DNA from: Spartobacteria bacterium
GTDB lineage: Bacteria; Verrucomicrobiota; Verrucomicrobiia; Chthoniobacterales; UBA6821
Assembly (NCBI GenBank): GCA_947482345.1
Contig: CANKJN010000015.1
Location: 1 to 34,218, forward strand
Reading direction: 5' to 3'
Length of the DNA: 34,218 bases
Within the stretch, counting starts at the first letter, position 1, and each line of letters starts with the position of its first letter. Both the position numbers and the translations under genes were made by a program. Shown here piece by piece: positions 7,087 to 15,963 of the stretch. Under the pieces are notes generated by a model that did no database searches, was not told where the DNA came from, and saw only the letters and a program-made list of their open reading frames with translations.

Positions 7087-8043
7087 ATGAGAACCTTCAA
7101 ATATCTTACCCTTCTGATTCTGGGATCCCTGATCTTCGGATCAGCCGGGTACTTCGGCTACATCCTCTTCATCAAACCCAACAGTGCTGAACGAAGGGAA
7201 AAGGCCGCAGCCGCCGCTGCTCCCGCCCCGACGGCGACGCCGGATCCCGCGATTCCCGAATTCGAGCGGCTCAGGAAGCTCCAGGCATCAGGGAACACCC
7301 CCTCGGTACGGGACGGATGGAATGACTGGATCGCCGCAAACCCCAAGTCCCCTCTCCTTGCCGAAGGACGCAGAATGTTGGGAGCGGCCAACATGGCCCT
7401 CTTCTTTAATCCCGACGAGAACCAGTCGCTGATTAGCTACACCGTGGTGAAGGGGGATTCCCTTGCGAAGATCGCCACCAAGCATCACTCCAACGCGGAA
7501 CTGATCCAGAAGGCCAACCAACTCCCCGGCATCAACCTCCAGATCGGACAGCAGCTCGTCATTCCCGAGCTTAAGCTGACTCTCGAACTGGACCGTGCCG
7601 CCAAGAGCCTCACGCTCCTTAACAACGGCACCTACCTCAAGGAATACCTCCTTCTCTCCGCACCGCCGGCACCGGCCACCCCTGCCAACATCACCACCAA
7701 GGTCCTCGATAAGTCGGCAATGGCTGGAACGAAGAGGGTGGCCTTCGGAGACAAGGCCTATGCCTCAAGCGAGAAGATCATCCTGATCGCCCAGGCCCCT
7801 TCGATCATCGCTGCCCCTGAGCTACCTGCAACACCTGCCGTGCCTGCAGAGGCCGCCCCCCAGCCGGCAACCTCCCCCACAGAACAGGGAGGAACCAATG
7901 CCGCGACTGCAACCGTTGCCACCCCAGCCCCGACAGCCCCACCGATGCCCCCACCGATGCCAAGTGGGTATGTGCTTTCCGGACCCGACTTGCAGGAGAT
8001 TTTTGCCCTCGTCTCCCGGAGTATGCCCGTCATCATCCACTGA
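7087..8043 (+). CDS. Membrane-anchored LysM protein with a remnant of an L,D-transpeptidase-like fold
   Basis: A 318-residue protein. Residues 7-29 form a single membrane segment (LTLLILGSLIFGSAGYFGYILF) with the rest outside. An Ala/Pro linker follows, then a helical part (55-105). A LysM domain spans about 117-160 (YTVVKGDSLAKIATKHHSN through GQQLVIP), which binds peptidoglycan. After it, LTLELDRAAKSLTLLNNGTY looks like the first strands of a YkuD domain. The very end, YVLSGPDLQEIFALVSRSMP, looks like that domain's last part. The middle is replaced by a Pro/Ala-rich stretch (230-290), and the His and Cys of a transpeptidase are absent. It is therefore probably a wall-binding, non-enzymatic protein. 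It lies between the unknown gene and accA. Confidence 0.8.
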   Translation: MRTFKYLTLLILGSLIFGSAGYFGYILFIKPNSAERREKAAAAAAPAPTATPDPAIPEFERLRKLQASGNTPSVRDGWNDWIAANPKSPLLAEGRRMLGAANMALFFNPDENQSLISYTVVKGDSLAKIATKHHSNAELIQKANQLPGINLQIGQQLVIPELKLTLELDRAAKSLTLLNNGTYLKEYLLLSAPPAPATPANITTKVLDKSAMAGTKRVAFGDKAYASSEKIILIAQAPSIIAAPELPATPAVPAEAAPQPATSPTEQGGTNAATATVATPAPTAPPMPPPMPSGYVLSGPDLQEIFALVSRSMPVIIH

Positions 8044-8109
8044 TCCCTTTTTTTAATCCGAACCCTCCCCTGTTACTCAAAAGCCACTCTTCACAAACCA
8101 CTCCCTATC

Positions 8110-9054
8110 ATGAATGTCCAACCGCTCGACTTTGAACTCCCCATCGCCGACTTCGAACGCCGCGTCGCGGAACTTGCCGAACGACGCCCCTCCGAGGACC
8201 CCCTCCTGAAGGCCGCAAGGGAGGATCTTGAGAAGGAACGCAAGGCACTCTACGGCAACCTGACCCCCTGGCAGCGCGTTCAGATCGCCCGCCATCCCGC
8301 CCGCCCCTACTTCCTGGACTACGTCGCCTCCTGCGTCACCGACTTTGTCGAACTCCACGGAGACCGCCTCTTCGGTGATGACAAGGCGATGCCCGCAGGC
8401 ATCGGCCGCATCGGGGGACACCGCTGCGTCATCATCGGCCAGCAGAAGGGCCGCGACGTGAAGGAGAATGTTCTGCGCAACTTTGGCAGCCCCCATCCCG
8501 AGGGATACCGCAAGGCGCTGCGCCTCATGCGCATGGCGGAGAAGTTTGACCTGCCCGTCGTCTGCATCATCGACACTCCGGGCGCCTATCCGGGCGTCGG
8601 CGCCGAGGAACGTCACATCGCCGAGGCGATTGCCGTGAATCTGCGTGAAATGATGGCACTCAAGGCCCGCATCATCGCCGTCGTCATCGGCGAGGGGGGC
8701 AGCGGCGGAGCGCTCGGCATCGGCGTGGCCGACCGCGTTCTCATGCTCGAGAACGCCTACTACTCGGTTATTTCCCCCGAGGGATGCGCCGCCATCCTAT
8801 GGAAGCACCGCAAGCACGCCCCCGAGGCCGCGGCGGCACTCAAGCTCACCGCCGACAATCTCCAGGAACTCGGTCTCATCGATGGAGTGGTCCATGAACC
8901 GACAGGAGGGGCTCACCGTGATCCGGCAACCATGGCCGACACCCTCACATCGACCATCGCCTCCGCCATCGAGACCCTGAACGCCATCCCACTCGAGCAA
9001 CTGCTTGAGGAGCGCTATGCCAAGTTCCGCGGGATGGGAGTCTTCTCCGAGTAG
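8110..9054 (+). CDS. accA: Acetyl-CoA carboxylase carboxyltransferase subunit alpha
   Basis: A 314-residue subunit that, with AccD, moves the carboxyl group from carboxy-biotin to acetyl-CoA to give malonyl-CoA for fatty acid synthesis. Conserved stretches are visible in order: ARHPARPYFLDYV, FVELHGDRLFGDD, QQKGRD, NFGSPHPEGYRKALRLMRMA, IIDTPGAYPGVGAEERH, the oxyanion-forming GEGGSGGALGIGVADRV, and SVISPEGCAAILW. Length is normal for the family. The start is ATG at 8110 with no Shine-Dalgarno. It is 66 bases after the LysM gene, probably in the same transcript. The last 40 bases overlap the end of rsmI on the opposite strand. Confidence 0.97.
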   Translation: MNVQPLDFELPIADFERRVAELAERRPSEDPLLKAAREDLEKERKALYGNLTPWQRVQIARHPARPYFLDYVASCVTDFVELHGDRLFGDDKAMPAGIGRIGGHRCVIIGQQKGRDVKENVLRNFGSPHPEGYRKALRLMRMAEKFDLPVVCIIDTPGAYPGVGAEERHIAEAIAVNLREMMALKARIIAVVIGEGGSGGALGIGVADRVLMLENAYYSVISPEGCAAILWKHRKHAPEAAAALKLTADNLQELGLIDGVVHEPTGGAHRDPATMADTLTSTIASAIETLNAIPLEQLLEERYAKFRGMGVFSE

Positions 9055-9794
9055 TCCTTCGCTGACTTTCTCTCCGCGGCTTTTCCGGCCATGGGATCGA
9101 TCACCAGGGTGATTTCTCCACGGGGAGGATTCACCCCGTAGTGCGCCGCCAACTCCACGGGTCTGCCGTGACGGTATTCCTCGTGAATTTTCGTCAGTTC
9201 CCTCGAAACACAGACTATGCATTCGGGGGCGATGGCGGCGAGATCGGCAAGGCAGTCGAGCAAGCGGTGGGGTGACTCGAAGTAGATCACCGTCATCCCC
9301 AGAGCAGTCCCCTTGCGGAGCTCCGAACGCCTTCCCGAACCGGATGAGGGCAGGAAACCGCCGAAGAAGAAAGGAACCGGGGGGAGCCCGCTGCCCACAA
9401 GGGCCGTGGTCACGGCGCTCGCTCCCGGCAACACCGTGTAGCCGATGCCTTCGGCCACACAGGCGCGCACCAGGCGGAACCCTGGGTCGCTCACCGAGGG
9501 GGTGCCGGCATCGGTCACCAGCGCCAGGCGCTCCCCTCCCCTCAATCGGGCCAGGATCTCGGGAAGGCGCCGCTCCTCATTGTGCTCGTGGAAACTGACG
9601 AGCGGTTTCCTCACATCAAGATGGGCCAGCAACTGCGAGGCACGGCGCGTGTCCTCGGCAATCACACCGTCACAGCTCCTCAGGGCATCGGCCGCCCGAA
9701 TGGTCAGGTCACCGAGATTCCCGATCGGCGTGCAGATCAGGGTCAGGGGGGGATTCAGCTTCCCCTGCTCGGATTGCAACCCTTCAGCCTTCAA
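9015..9794 (-). CDS. rsmI: 16S rRNA (cytidine-1402-2'-O)-methyltransferase
   Basis: A SAM-dependent enzyme of the tetrapyrrole-methylase fold that methylates the ribose of C1402 in 16S rRNA. Family motifs: CTPIGNLGDLTIRA, IAEDTRRA, the SAM-binding VTDAGTPSVSDPGF, LPGASAVTTAL and FFFGGFLP. The start is uncertain. The open frame begins at a TTG (9792-9794) that lies inside a heptamer array, and a second TTG at 9777-9779 gives a more usual N-terminus. No ATG or GTG is available before the conserved TPIGN. It is the third gene of a bamD-like/lptE/rsmI operon. The C-terminus extends some 25 residues past the conserved domain and overlaps accA by 40 bases. Confidence 0.93.
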   Translation of the reverse strand: MKAEGLQSEQGKLNPPLTLICTPIGNLGDLTIRAADALRSCDGVIAEDTRRASQLLAHLDVRKPLVSFHEHNEERRLPEILARLRGGERLALVTDAGTPSVSDPGFRLVRACVAEGIGYTVLPGASAVTTALVGSGLPPVPFFFGGFLPSSGSGRRSELRKGTALGMTVIYFESPHRLLDCLADLAAIAPECIVCVSRELTKIHEEYRHGRPVELAAHYGVNPPRGEITLVIDPMAGKAAERKSAKDYSEKTPIPRNLA

Positions 9795-9808
9795 CCTTCA
9801 GCCTTCAG
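9781..9808. repeat. Heptamer array, four units of CCTTCAG
   Basis: CCTTCAG, CCTTCAA, CCTTCAG, CCTTCAG, then CCTTTTCGG. It fills the space between lptE and rsmI. On the minus strand the unit reads CTGAAGG, which contains a Shine-Dalgarno-like GAAGG. The presumed rsmI start lies inside it. Confidence 0.85.
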
Positions 9809-9818
9809 CCTTTTCGGC

Positions 9819-10343
9819 CTACCATCCCTCCGCGACCTTGCTCACAAGCTTCTCGGCCATGCGTTGGGCGGCGATCGGGTAATTCATGTTCTGGTTGGTC
9901 ACGAGGTCCGAATTCACACGGTCGGTCTCGGTGAAGAACGGGGTCACGCCGACAGCCCGGCCCTCCATCAGGACGGCTCCAGTGATCCGGTCGATGACGC
10001 GGTATTTCACGATCAGCGTCAGCTCGAACTCAGAGGTCTGCAGCACATTGCTGGCGAAGACGCGCATCGGCTGGCGCTGCACCGACTCGATGGATCCCTC
10101 CACGATGGCATCGGCCCGGTCGGCGGACTCGATCCGGTAGGTTCCGTCCTGCTGGAACTGCTTCACCACGGCATCGGCGGTCTGCGCCTCGACCCGGGGC
10201 AGGAGGGTCTTGTTGGTGAACGTGTTGACCGCGATCGTGGTGACGCGGCGCATCGGCGTCGGCTTGATCTCACCGAGATGATATCCGCACCCCCCGAGGG
10301 AGAGGAGAAGTGGAATCAGGAGGAGAAATTTCTTCATCGTCAT
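9819..10343 (-). CDS. lptE: LPS-assembly lipoprotein LptE
   Basis: A 174-residue outer-membrane lipoprotein that plugs the LptD barrel and helps insert lipopolysaccharide. The lipobox LSLGGCGYHLG (Cys at about 19) followed directly by GYHLG is the family signature. After it comes the usual alternating pattern: VTTIAVNTFTNKTLLPRVE, helix AQTADAVVKQFQ, and two long beta strands (FELTLIVKYRVIDRITGAVL). The start ATG overlaps the stop of the upstream BamD-like gene by one base (TGATG), which implies translational coupling. rsmI follows 24 bases downstream. Confidence 0.88.
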   Translation of the reverse strand: MTMKKFLLLIPLLLSLGGCGYHLGEIKPTPMRRVTTIAVNTFTNKTLLPRVEAQTADAVVKQFQQDGTYRIESADRADAIVEGSIESVQRQPMRVFASNVLQTSEFELTLIVKYRVIDRITGAVLMEGRAVGVTPFFTETDRVNSDLVTNQNMNYPIAAQRMAEKLVSKVAEGW

Positions 10344-11572
10344 CAGGGGGTGAGAGGGGTCTTCTGAGCCGGCGACACGGCAGGAGGCTCCTGTAGCGGG
10401 ATCGGCTGGGCATCCCTCATGTCACCCTTCATCTGGGGGCGCGGAAGCGGGGCTTCTTCGCCGACGATCTGCTTCTTAGGCGGCCCGTCGTAATTGGCCA
10501 GTGCCGTGGTCTCGATCTGGGCCTGCATGCGGCGGCGCTCGGCGAGTCGCTCACCGGTCTCGGGGCGCTCCTGTCCGACACGGAGGGAATCCTCGCCGTA
10601 GAGTGCCTTGAGCTCATCGATGCGGGTCTTGGCGGCGGTTGATTCCTCACTTTGCGGGAAACGTCGAAGCACATCGTTGTAGTAGATGGAAGCCGCCTTG
10701 TAGTCCTTGTTGAAGTCGTAGAATCGGGCGATGCGTAGCGTGTCGGCCGATTCCCTGGAAACCATCTTCTTCATGTTCTCACCGGCCTGGGGCACCTTCT
10801 CGCTGTTCGGGTACTGAAGGAGGAAATCCTGGTAGTTATTCTGGGCTTCCTTGAGAGCTGAAAGATCCTGGGATTTTCCGGTCATGCCGAGACGCTGGTA
10901 GACATAGCCGATCTGATAGGAAGCCGAGGCGCATGCACTGCTGTTGGGATACTTGTCGAGCACCCGCTGGTAGGCGGCGATCGCCTCCTTGGCCTTGCCC
11001 TGCTTCTCAAGTGCCAGGCCGAGGTTGAACTGGGTGACCGGGGCGTGCTTGCTGTAGGGAGCGGACTTGAGGATCGCCGTGTACATCTCCTCGGCCTTCT
11101 CCATCGAGGGCATCAGGCGTAGCCCGAGCATCTTGACCCGGCGGCCCTTGAGGAAAGCATTGGCAATCTCGATCTGGTCGGCGACCGACTGCTCGAAGTC
11201 GGGTGTCTGCGGATACTTCTTGAGCAGGTTCTGGTACTCCTTGAAGGCGGACTCGAACTCCCCCTTGTTATTGAGTTGCTTGGCCAACCGGTATTGGGCC
11301 GAGGGAGCCTCCTTGGAGCCCGGAGCGCTCTTGGCAATGTAACGGTACGTGCTGATCGCCTTGTCGAGATCCCCGGAATCGGCAAACCCATCGGCGGCGG
11401 CAAGTTGATCGGCGGTGCCTCCCTCGGGAATCAGGTTGTTGGTGATGGGCTGTGACTTCACCAACCCCTCCGACTCGGCATGCAGAGCGGAAGCGAAAGC
11501 GGCAAGCACAGCCGCGGAAAGCGCGCTGAAGAATGACCTTCGCAGCGAAAAAATGGATCCTGAATCTCTCAT
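10343..11572 (-). CDS. BamD/YbgF-like tetratricopeptide protein
   Basis: A 409-residue exported protein with a signal peptide (residues 12-32, FFSALSAAVLAAFASALHA; no lipobox cysteine is apparent). It carries at least five TPR units: ADGFADSGDLDKAISTYRYI, AKQLNNKGEFESAFKEYQNL, FNLGLALEKQGKAKEAIAAY, QNNYQDFLLQYPNSEKV and RFYDFNKDYKAASIYYNDVL. Each contains the YPxS/FPxS turn typical of BamD (YfiO) and CpoB. Pro-rich residues follow at the end (380-409). The likely role is outer-membrane protein assembly or envelope constriction. Linkage to lptE supports the outer-membrane role. It is longer than E. coli BamD (about 245). The start is ATG at 11572. Confidence 0.8.
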   Translation of the reverse strand: MRDSGSIFSLRRSFFSALSAAVLAAFASALHAESEGLVKSQPITNNLIPEGGTADQLAAADGFADSGDLDKAISTYRYIAKSAPGSKEAPSAQYRLAKQLNNKGEFESAFKEYQNLLKKYPQTPDFEQSVADQIEIANAFLKGRRVKMLGLRLMPSMEKAEEMYTAILKSAPYSKHAPVTQFNLGLALEKQGKAKEAIAAYQRVLDKYPNSSACASASYQIGYVYQRLGMTGKSQDLSALKEAQNNYQDFLLQYPNSEKVPQAGENMKKMVSRESADTLRIARFYDFNKDYKAASIYYNDVLRRFPQSEESTAAKTRIDELKALYGEDSLRVGQERPETGERLAERRRMQAQIETTALANYDGPPKKQIVGEEAPLPRPQMKGDMRDAQPIPLQEPPAVSPAQKTPLTP

Positions 11573-11651
11573 CCGAAAGATGAACGCTAGAGAAGGAGGG
11601 ACACCATCGTCAAGGAGGGGCTCAAGCCAAACCTCCCCTCGCGAAACGACC
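11573..11651. other. Upstream region of the BamD-like operon
   Basis: No gene. It lies between the BamD-like start and the T-run side of the split terminator (11653-11670). I see no convincing promoter here. Confidence 0.4.
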
Positions 11652-11652
11652 C

Positions 11653-11670
11653 AAAAAAAGAGCCGGGCTT
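11653..11670 (-). terminator. 3' half of a split intrinsic terminator of hdeD
   Basis: The plus strand reads AAAAAAAGAGCCGGGCTT. On the minus strand this is AAGCCCGGCTC followed by seven T. The other arm, GAGCCGGGCTT on the minus strand, lies at 12054-12044, about 35 bases after the hdeD stop. The two 11-base arms match perfectly. The repeat element (11670-12020) lies between them, so the hairpin loop now holds about 370 bases. Confidence 0.7.
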
Positions 11671-12020
11671 AGGGAAGCGCTGATTTAATCACATAGAGGC
11701 CGTTGCGGAAAGCCGTAGCGGATGCGAAGCAACGACCGGGCAAGCTATGGGCCACGGGCAAGGCGGCTTGGCGCGAGCATCCCCGCAGTGGGCTGTAAGC
11801 GCCAAGCCTACACAGCTGGCCCCCGTGCCACGCCACGAAGCCAAAGGCTTTGTGGCCTTTGGCTTGGATCTCCGCAACCCAAAGGGCTGAAGCCATTTGT
11901 CGATTTTTGTGGCGTTGCTCGCTCGGGCGAAACCGCTGCGGGTATAGCCCAGCGCTCGCGCCTTCAAAAATCAGCAAATGACTTCAGCGGCCTTCATGGG
12001 ATTTAATCAGAGCTTCCTTA
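11670..12020. mobile_element. MITE-like non-coding element, copy A (about 350 bp)
   Basis: The left end is TAGGGAAGCGCTGATTTAAT, continuing CACATAGAGGCCGTTGCGG. The inverted right end, read from 12020, is TAAGGAAGCTCTGATTAAAT, continuing CCCATGAAGGCC. There is no open frame that looks like a protein. Inside, CCAAAGGC/GCCTTTGG and GCCACGAAGCC/GGCTTTGTGGC form strong, mutually exclusive hairpins. Blocks 11712-11745 and 11755-11795 recur in copy B (31463-31664) in the opposite order. The right part (from AAAAATCAGCAAATG) is like the right part of copy C (21966-22374). No transposase is present, so if mobile it is non-autonomous. A flanking TA is seen on both sides. Confidence 0.65.
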
Positions 12021-12043
12021 GTGAAGCGCTAAGCGCTTTCCAA

Positions 12044-12054
12044 AAGCCCGGCTC
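12044..12054 (-). terminator. 5' arm of the split hdeD terminator
   Basis: AAGCCCGGCTC on the plus strand. It is the perfect partner of GAGCCGGGCTT at 11660-11670, described there. It lies 35 bases after the hdeD stop. Confidence 0.65.
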
Positions 12055-12086
12055 CTTGGTGGTGAAACTCGAGGGGGAGATCAGGT

Positions 12087-12641
12087 CTACTTCTCGGAGG
12101 AGAGACCGAGCCCCAGCCAACCCACACCGGCAAAGATCAGTTCGATCCCCAGGAAGAGCCCAAGGATGTAGAGACCGGTGGCCGGCCACTGGGAAATGAT
12201 CATGCCACCCAGCACGATGGAGATGGCAGCACTGAAGAGAACCCAACCGGCTCCCCTGTGATGACGGATCCGAAAGGCAAAAACCGCACGGAAAATGCCA
12301 CCAATCAGGATAGCCCATCCAAGAAACAGGGTGAAGGCGATCGCAGCCTGGAAAGGATGGGCGATAAAGACATACCCTGCGACACCGTAGGCTATGGCCA
12401 CGGCGGCATACCAGAGATGGCTCTTCCAACTTCCGATGGTGAAGACCTTCATCAACTGGAAGGCGCATCCGATCATCAGGATGATTCCGATGAAAGTGGC
12501 CACGGCCGCAGTGGTGATGATCTCGTAGGTGAGCGCGAAGAAACCGAGGAGCATCATGGCGATGCCTCCGGCAATGGCCCAACCGCGGGAAACGGCAGGA
12601 ATAGGAAACGTGGGGATGGGGGAGGAGTTATTGGTGTCCAT
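12087..12641 (-). CDS. HdeD-family membrane protein
   Basis: A 184-residue integral membrane protein with six predicted membrane segments: GWAIAGGIAMMLLGFFAL, AVATFIGIILMIGCAF, LWYAAVAIAYGVAGYVF, AIAFTLFLGWAILIGGIF, GWVLFSAAISIVLGGMI and LYILGLFLGIELIFAGVG. This DUF308/HdeD arrangement is that of E. coli HdeD, implicated in acid resistance at high cell density; the biochemical role is not known. It stands alone. Its terminator appears to be split by a repeat element (11670-12020). The start is ATG at 12641 with no Shine-Dalgarno. Confidence 0.88.
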   Translation of the reverse strand: MDTNNSSPIPTFPIPAVSRGWAIAGGIAMMLLGFFALTYEIITTAAVATFIGIILMIGCAFQLMKVFTIGSWKSHLWYAAVAIAYGVAGYVFIAHPFQAAIAFTLFLGWAILIGGIFRAVFAFRIRHHRGAGWVLFSAAISIVLGGMIISQWPATGLYILGLFLGIELIFAGVGWLGLGLSSEK

Positions 12642-12768
12642 ACGACTCTGTCATACCCTCAGCGTGGGCTTGTGACAAGTATCAAAAGCCCAGCAGTGAC
12701 AGCAACCGGAGTTATAAAGTTAAAATGTTGAAGCGTTAAAAAGTGGAAACGTGGGAAACGCTTTCGAA

Positions 12769-12816
12769 CCTTGTAACCTTGTAACCTTGTAACTTTTTAA
12801 CTTTTTAACTTTTTAA
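12769..12816. repeat. Octamer array: three CCTTGTAA then three CTTTTTAA
   Basis: The units are in perfect register, 48 bases in all. The stop codon of the RND permease (12805-12807) and its last residues (KLKS) are encoded by the CTTTTTAA units. Upstream at 12715-12762 the complementary-type sequence (GTTAAAAAGTGGAAACGTGG) occurs, so the two could pair. Confidence 0.85.
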
Positions 12817-15800
12817 CTTTTCACCGCCTCCAGCCTTCCCCTTCTCGAACCATTTGAAGCAGACCGGGACGATGAAGATGGCGATCAGGGTCGAGGCGAG
12901 CATTCCTCCCACGACGGTCGAGCCTAGGATCCTACGGGAAACGGCACCCGATCCGGTGGCGATCGCCAACGGCACACAACCTAGGATGAAGGCGAAGGCG
13001 GTCATGAGGATGGGCCTCAGTCTGAGCTTGGCGGCATCGAGCGCCGCATCCATGACGGGACGTCCCTTCTCCACCTCCTCCTTGGCAAATTCCACGATCA
13101 GGATGGCGTTCTTGGCCGCCAGGCCGATGAGCATGATGAGTCCGATTTGGGCGTAGACGTCGTTGTCCATCTTGCGGACAAAGAGCATCGCCACCGCACC
13201 GAAGACAGCGATCGGCGTGCAGAAGAGCACGCTCATCGGGAGCGACCAACTCTCGTACTGTGCCGCCAGAATCAGGAAGACAAAGAGGAGCGAGAGGGCG
13301 AAGATCGCCGCTGGAGGAATCCCCTCTGCCGCCTGCTTCTCCTCGAAGGACATCCCGAAGTAGTCGAAGCCCATACCGGGGGGCATTGTCGTCTTGAAGG
13401 TCTCCTCGAGCGCCTTCATCACCTGGCCGGTGCTCACGCCGGGGGCGCCGTTGATGTTGATCTGGGCGCAGTCATACATGTTGAAGCGCATCACGAATTC
13501 GGGACCAGTGATCTGCTTTACCTGCAGGAGGCTTGAGAGCGGCACCGGATCGCCGTTCTTGTTGCGCACGTAGAAGAGGGATGCCCCCTTCGGATCGGTG
13601 CGGGCCGCCCCCTCCGCCTGGATGTAGCAGTAGTACTGCAGGTTGAATCTGTTGAAGTAATTCACCGGGATTCCTCCCAGGAAGGCCTGGAGTGTGGAGT
13701 ACGCCTCGTGGAGGTCAACACCGAGCATCAGGCACATGGCCGGATCGATGGTCATCGAGATCTGCGGCACGGAGGGGAGATAGGTCGTCGTGACCGAACC
13801 GACCTCCGGACGCTTCTTGATCGCCTCCATGAACTTGGCCGTATTGGTCGGCAGGAAGTTCGGGTCGGTGCCGAGACGGTCCTCGAGGATGAAGGTCGTG
13901 CCGCCCGATGTTCCGATGCCCGGGATCGCCGGCGGCGGGAAGGCGAAGTTGATCGCTCCGGGAAAGGGGGCGATCTTCTGGTTGATGGTCCGAAGGAGAC
14001 CGAAGGCATCCTCACCCGGCTTGGTACGCTCTTCCCACGGCTTGAGCGTGATGAAGTAGAAGGCGCTGTAGGTGTTCTGGACGCCGGAGAGGAGGTTGAA
14101 GCCGACGATGGTCGTGACATGCTCGACGCCCGGGATCTTACTGACGATGTCGGCAACCTGCTTGGAAACCGCGTCCGTCCTCTGCTGGGAGGAGGCGTTA
14201 GGGAGCTGGGAGAAGGCGTAGAGGTAGCCGTTGTCCTCTTCCGGCACGAAGGAACCCGGGAGCTTTGATCCAAAGAATCCCGAGAGGGCGACCATGCCCG
14301 CGAGCAGGAGACCTGTCACAAAGGTCTTGCGCAGGAGGAAGCGGCAGGTGCCGAGGTATTTGTTCCGCCCTGCGTCGAAGATCCGGTTGAACCCGCGATA
14401 GAAGGCTCCGAGGGGTCCCCCCACCTCCTTGCGCGGACGCAGGAGCATGGCCCCCAGGGCGGGGCTGAGGCTCAAGGCGTTGAAAGTCGAGATGATGACA
14501 GAGATCGAGATCGTCAGGGCGAACTGCTGGTAGAGTCCGCCGGTGATGCCGGGCAGGAAGACCGTCGGGATGAAGACGGCGGAGAGGATGAGTGCCGTGG
14601 CCACGAGCGGGCCGGTCACTTGCTCCATCGCCTTGGCGGCAGCCTCCTTCGGCGGGAGGCCCTCCTCGATGTGGTGCTCGATCGCCTCGACCACGACGAT
14701 GGCGTCGTCGACGACCAGACCGATCGCCAGCACGAGACCGAAGAGGGAGAGCGTGTTCAGCGAGAAACCGAAGAGAGGGAAGAGGGCGAAGGTGCCCACC
14801 AGCGAGACAGGCACGGCGAGGGCGGGGATCAGGGTCGCGCGCCAGTTCTGAAGGAAGACAAAGACCACGATCAGCACGAGGATCATCGCCTCGACGAGCG
14901 TCTTCTTGATGTCGTCCATGCTGGCCGTCACGGCCAGCGTGGTGTCGAGGGCCGTCTTCATCTTGAGTCCGGCCGGGAAGGTCGGGACGTAGGAGTTCAT
15001 CAGCTTGCGGGCCATGTCGGCGACCTGGAGCGCATTGCTGCCGGGGAGCTGGTAGACCGCGACGATCGCGGCGGGGTGACCATTGAAGCGGCCGGCAAGG
15101 TTGTAGGTCTGGGCACCGAGTTCGACGCGGGCGACATCCTTCACCTTCACGACCGATCCGTTCTTGTCAGCGCGGATGACAATGTTGGCGAATTCCTCCT
15201 CGGTGATGAGACGGCCCGGCGCACGGACGGTGAAGGTCATCTGCTGGCCGGGAGGAACCGGCTCCGCCCCGGTCTGTCCGGAGGGATTGACCGTGTTCTG
15301 CTGGTTGACCGCGTCGTAGACCTCCTGGGTCGTGATGTTGAAGTTGGCGAGCTTGGCCGGATCAAGCCAGAGGCGCATCGCGTAGGTCCCCGCTCCGAAG
15401 ACCGTGACGCTCGCGATGCCCGTGAGACGGGTGAGCGGATTGACGATGTTGACGTAGGCGTAGTTGGCCAGGAAGACCGAGTCGTAGCGATCGTCGTCGG
15501 TATAGAGGGCGAAGCAGATCAGGGGAGAGGGAGACGTCTTGATGACGTTGATGCCCTGCTGAACCACCTGCTGGGGAAGCTGGGACTGTGCCTGCGCCTG
15601 ACGGATCTGGGTCAGGATCTGGTCGGTGGTAGGGACCGTGTTATTGGCGAAGATGACGTTGAGCTGCGACTGCCCCGAACTGGAGTTCAGGGAGTACATG
15701 TACTGCATGTTGTCGACGCCGTTGACCTGCTGCTCGATCGGGGTCGCAACCGCCTGCTTCACCGTCACCGCGTCGGCGCCGGGATAGGTGGCGGCCACCT

Positions 15801-15930
15801 GGATCTGGGGCGGGACGATGTTCGGGAACTGGGAGACGGGAAGGCCCAGCAGACAGACCACACCGAGGATCACCGTGATGATCGCGATAACCATGGCCAC
15901 GATGGGCCGGTTGATGAAGAATTTCGCCAT
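12805..15930 (-). CDS. RND multidrug efflux permease, AcrB/MexB (HAE1) type
   Basis: A 1041-residue inner-membrane proton antiporter that would export drugs, detergents or bile-like compounds. The N-terminus [20 protein letters not shown] is the usual first helix. Two periplasmic loops of about 300 residues are present. The proton relay is complete: Asp408-Asp409 in [12 protein letters not shown] (helix 4) and a Lys in [13 protein letters not shown] (helix 10). The porter-domain motif [21 protein letters not shown] is also seen. The C-terminus (GEKLKS) is encoded by an octamer repeat. The gene starts 33 bases after the adaptor gene and is in one operon with it. No outer-membrane factor or TetR/MarR regulator is in the window. 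Confidence 0.97.
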   Translation of the reverse strand: MAKFFINRPIVAMVIAIITVILGVVCLLGLPVSQFPNIVPPQIQVAATYPGADAVTVKQAVATPIEQQVNGVDNMQYMYSLNSSSGQSQLNVIFANNTVPTTDQILTQIRQAQAQSQLPQQVVQQGINVIKTSPSPLICFALYTDDDRYDSVFLANYAYVNIVNPLTRLTGIASVTVFGAGTYAMRLWLDPAKLANFNITTQEVYDAVNQQNTVNPSGQTGAEPVPPGQQMTFTVRAPGRLITEEEFANIVIRADKNGSVVKVKDVARVELGAQTYNLAGRFNGHPAAIVAVYQLPGSNALQVADMARKLMNSYVPTFPAGLKMKTALDTTLAVTASMDDIKKTLVEAMILVLIVVFVFLQNWRATLIPALAVPVSLVGTFALFPLFGFSLNTLSLFGLVLAIGLVVDDAIVVVEAIEHHIEEGLPPKEAAAKAMEQVTGPLVATALILSAVFIPTVFLPGITGGLYQQFALTISISVIISTFNALSLSPALGAMLLRPRKEVGGPLGAFYRGFNRIFDAGRNKYLGTCRFLLRKTFVTGLLLAGMVALSGFFGSKLPGSFVPEEDNGYLYAFSQLPNASSQQRTDAVSKQVADIVSKIPGVEHVTTIVGFNLLSGVQNTYSAFYFITLKPWEERTKPGEDAFGLLRTINQKIAPFPGAINFAFPPPAIPGIGTSGGTTFILEDRLGTDPNFLPTNTAKFMEAIKKRPEVGSVTTTYLPSVPQISMTIDPAMCLMLGVDLHEAYSTLQAFLGGIPVNYFNRFNLQYYCYIQAEGAARTDPKGASLFYVRNKNGDPVPLSSLLQVKQITGPEFVMRFNMYDCAQININGAPGVSTGQVMKALEETFKTTMPPGMGFDYFGMSFEEKQAAEGIPPAAIFALSLLFVFLILAAQYESWSLPMSVLFCTPIAVFGAVAMLFVRKMDNDVYAQIGLIMLIGLAAKNAILIVEFAKEEVEKGRPVMDAALDAAKLRLRPILMTAFAFILGCVPLAIATGSGAVSRRILGSTVVGGMLASTLIAIFIVPVCFKWFEKGKAGGGEKLKS

Positions 15931-15963
15931 GACGGGCTGGTGCTGGGTGCCGGGTAAGGCGGG

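Noticed and set aside
11669-11977. Open frames of 90-100 codons within repeat copy A
   Set aside because: They read through the terminal repeat and hairpins. The similar frame in copy B arises from the shared block, not from protein conservation.
14620-15957. Long open frame (445 codons) antisense to the RND permease
   Set aside because: It is rich in Arg, Asp, His and Gly with no family pattern and mirrors the GC-biased third positions of the real gene.
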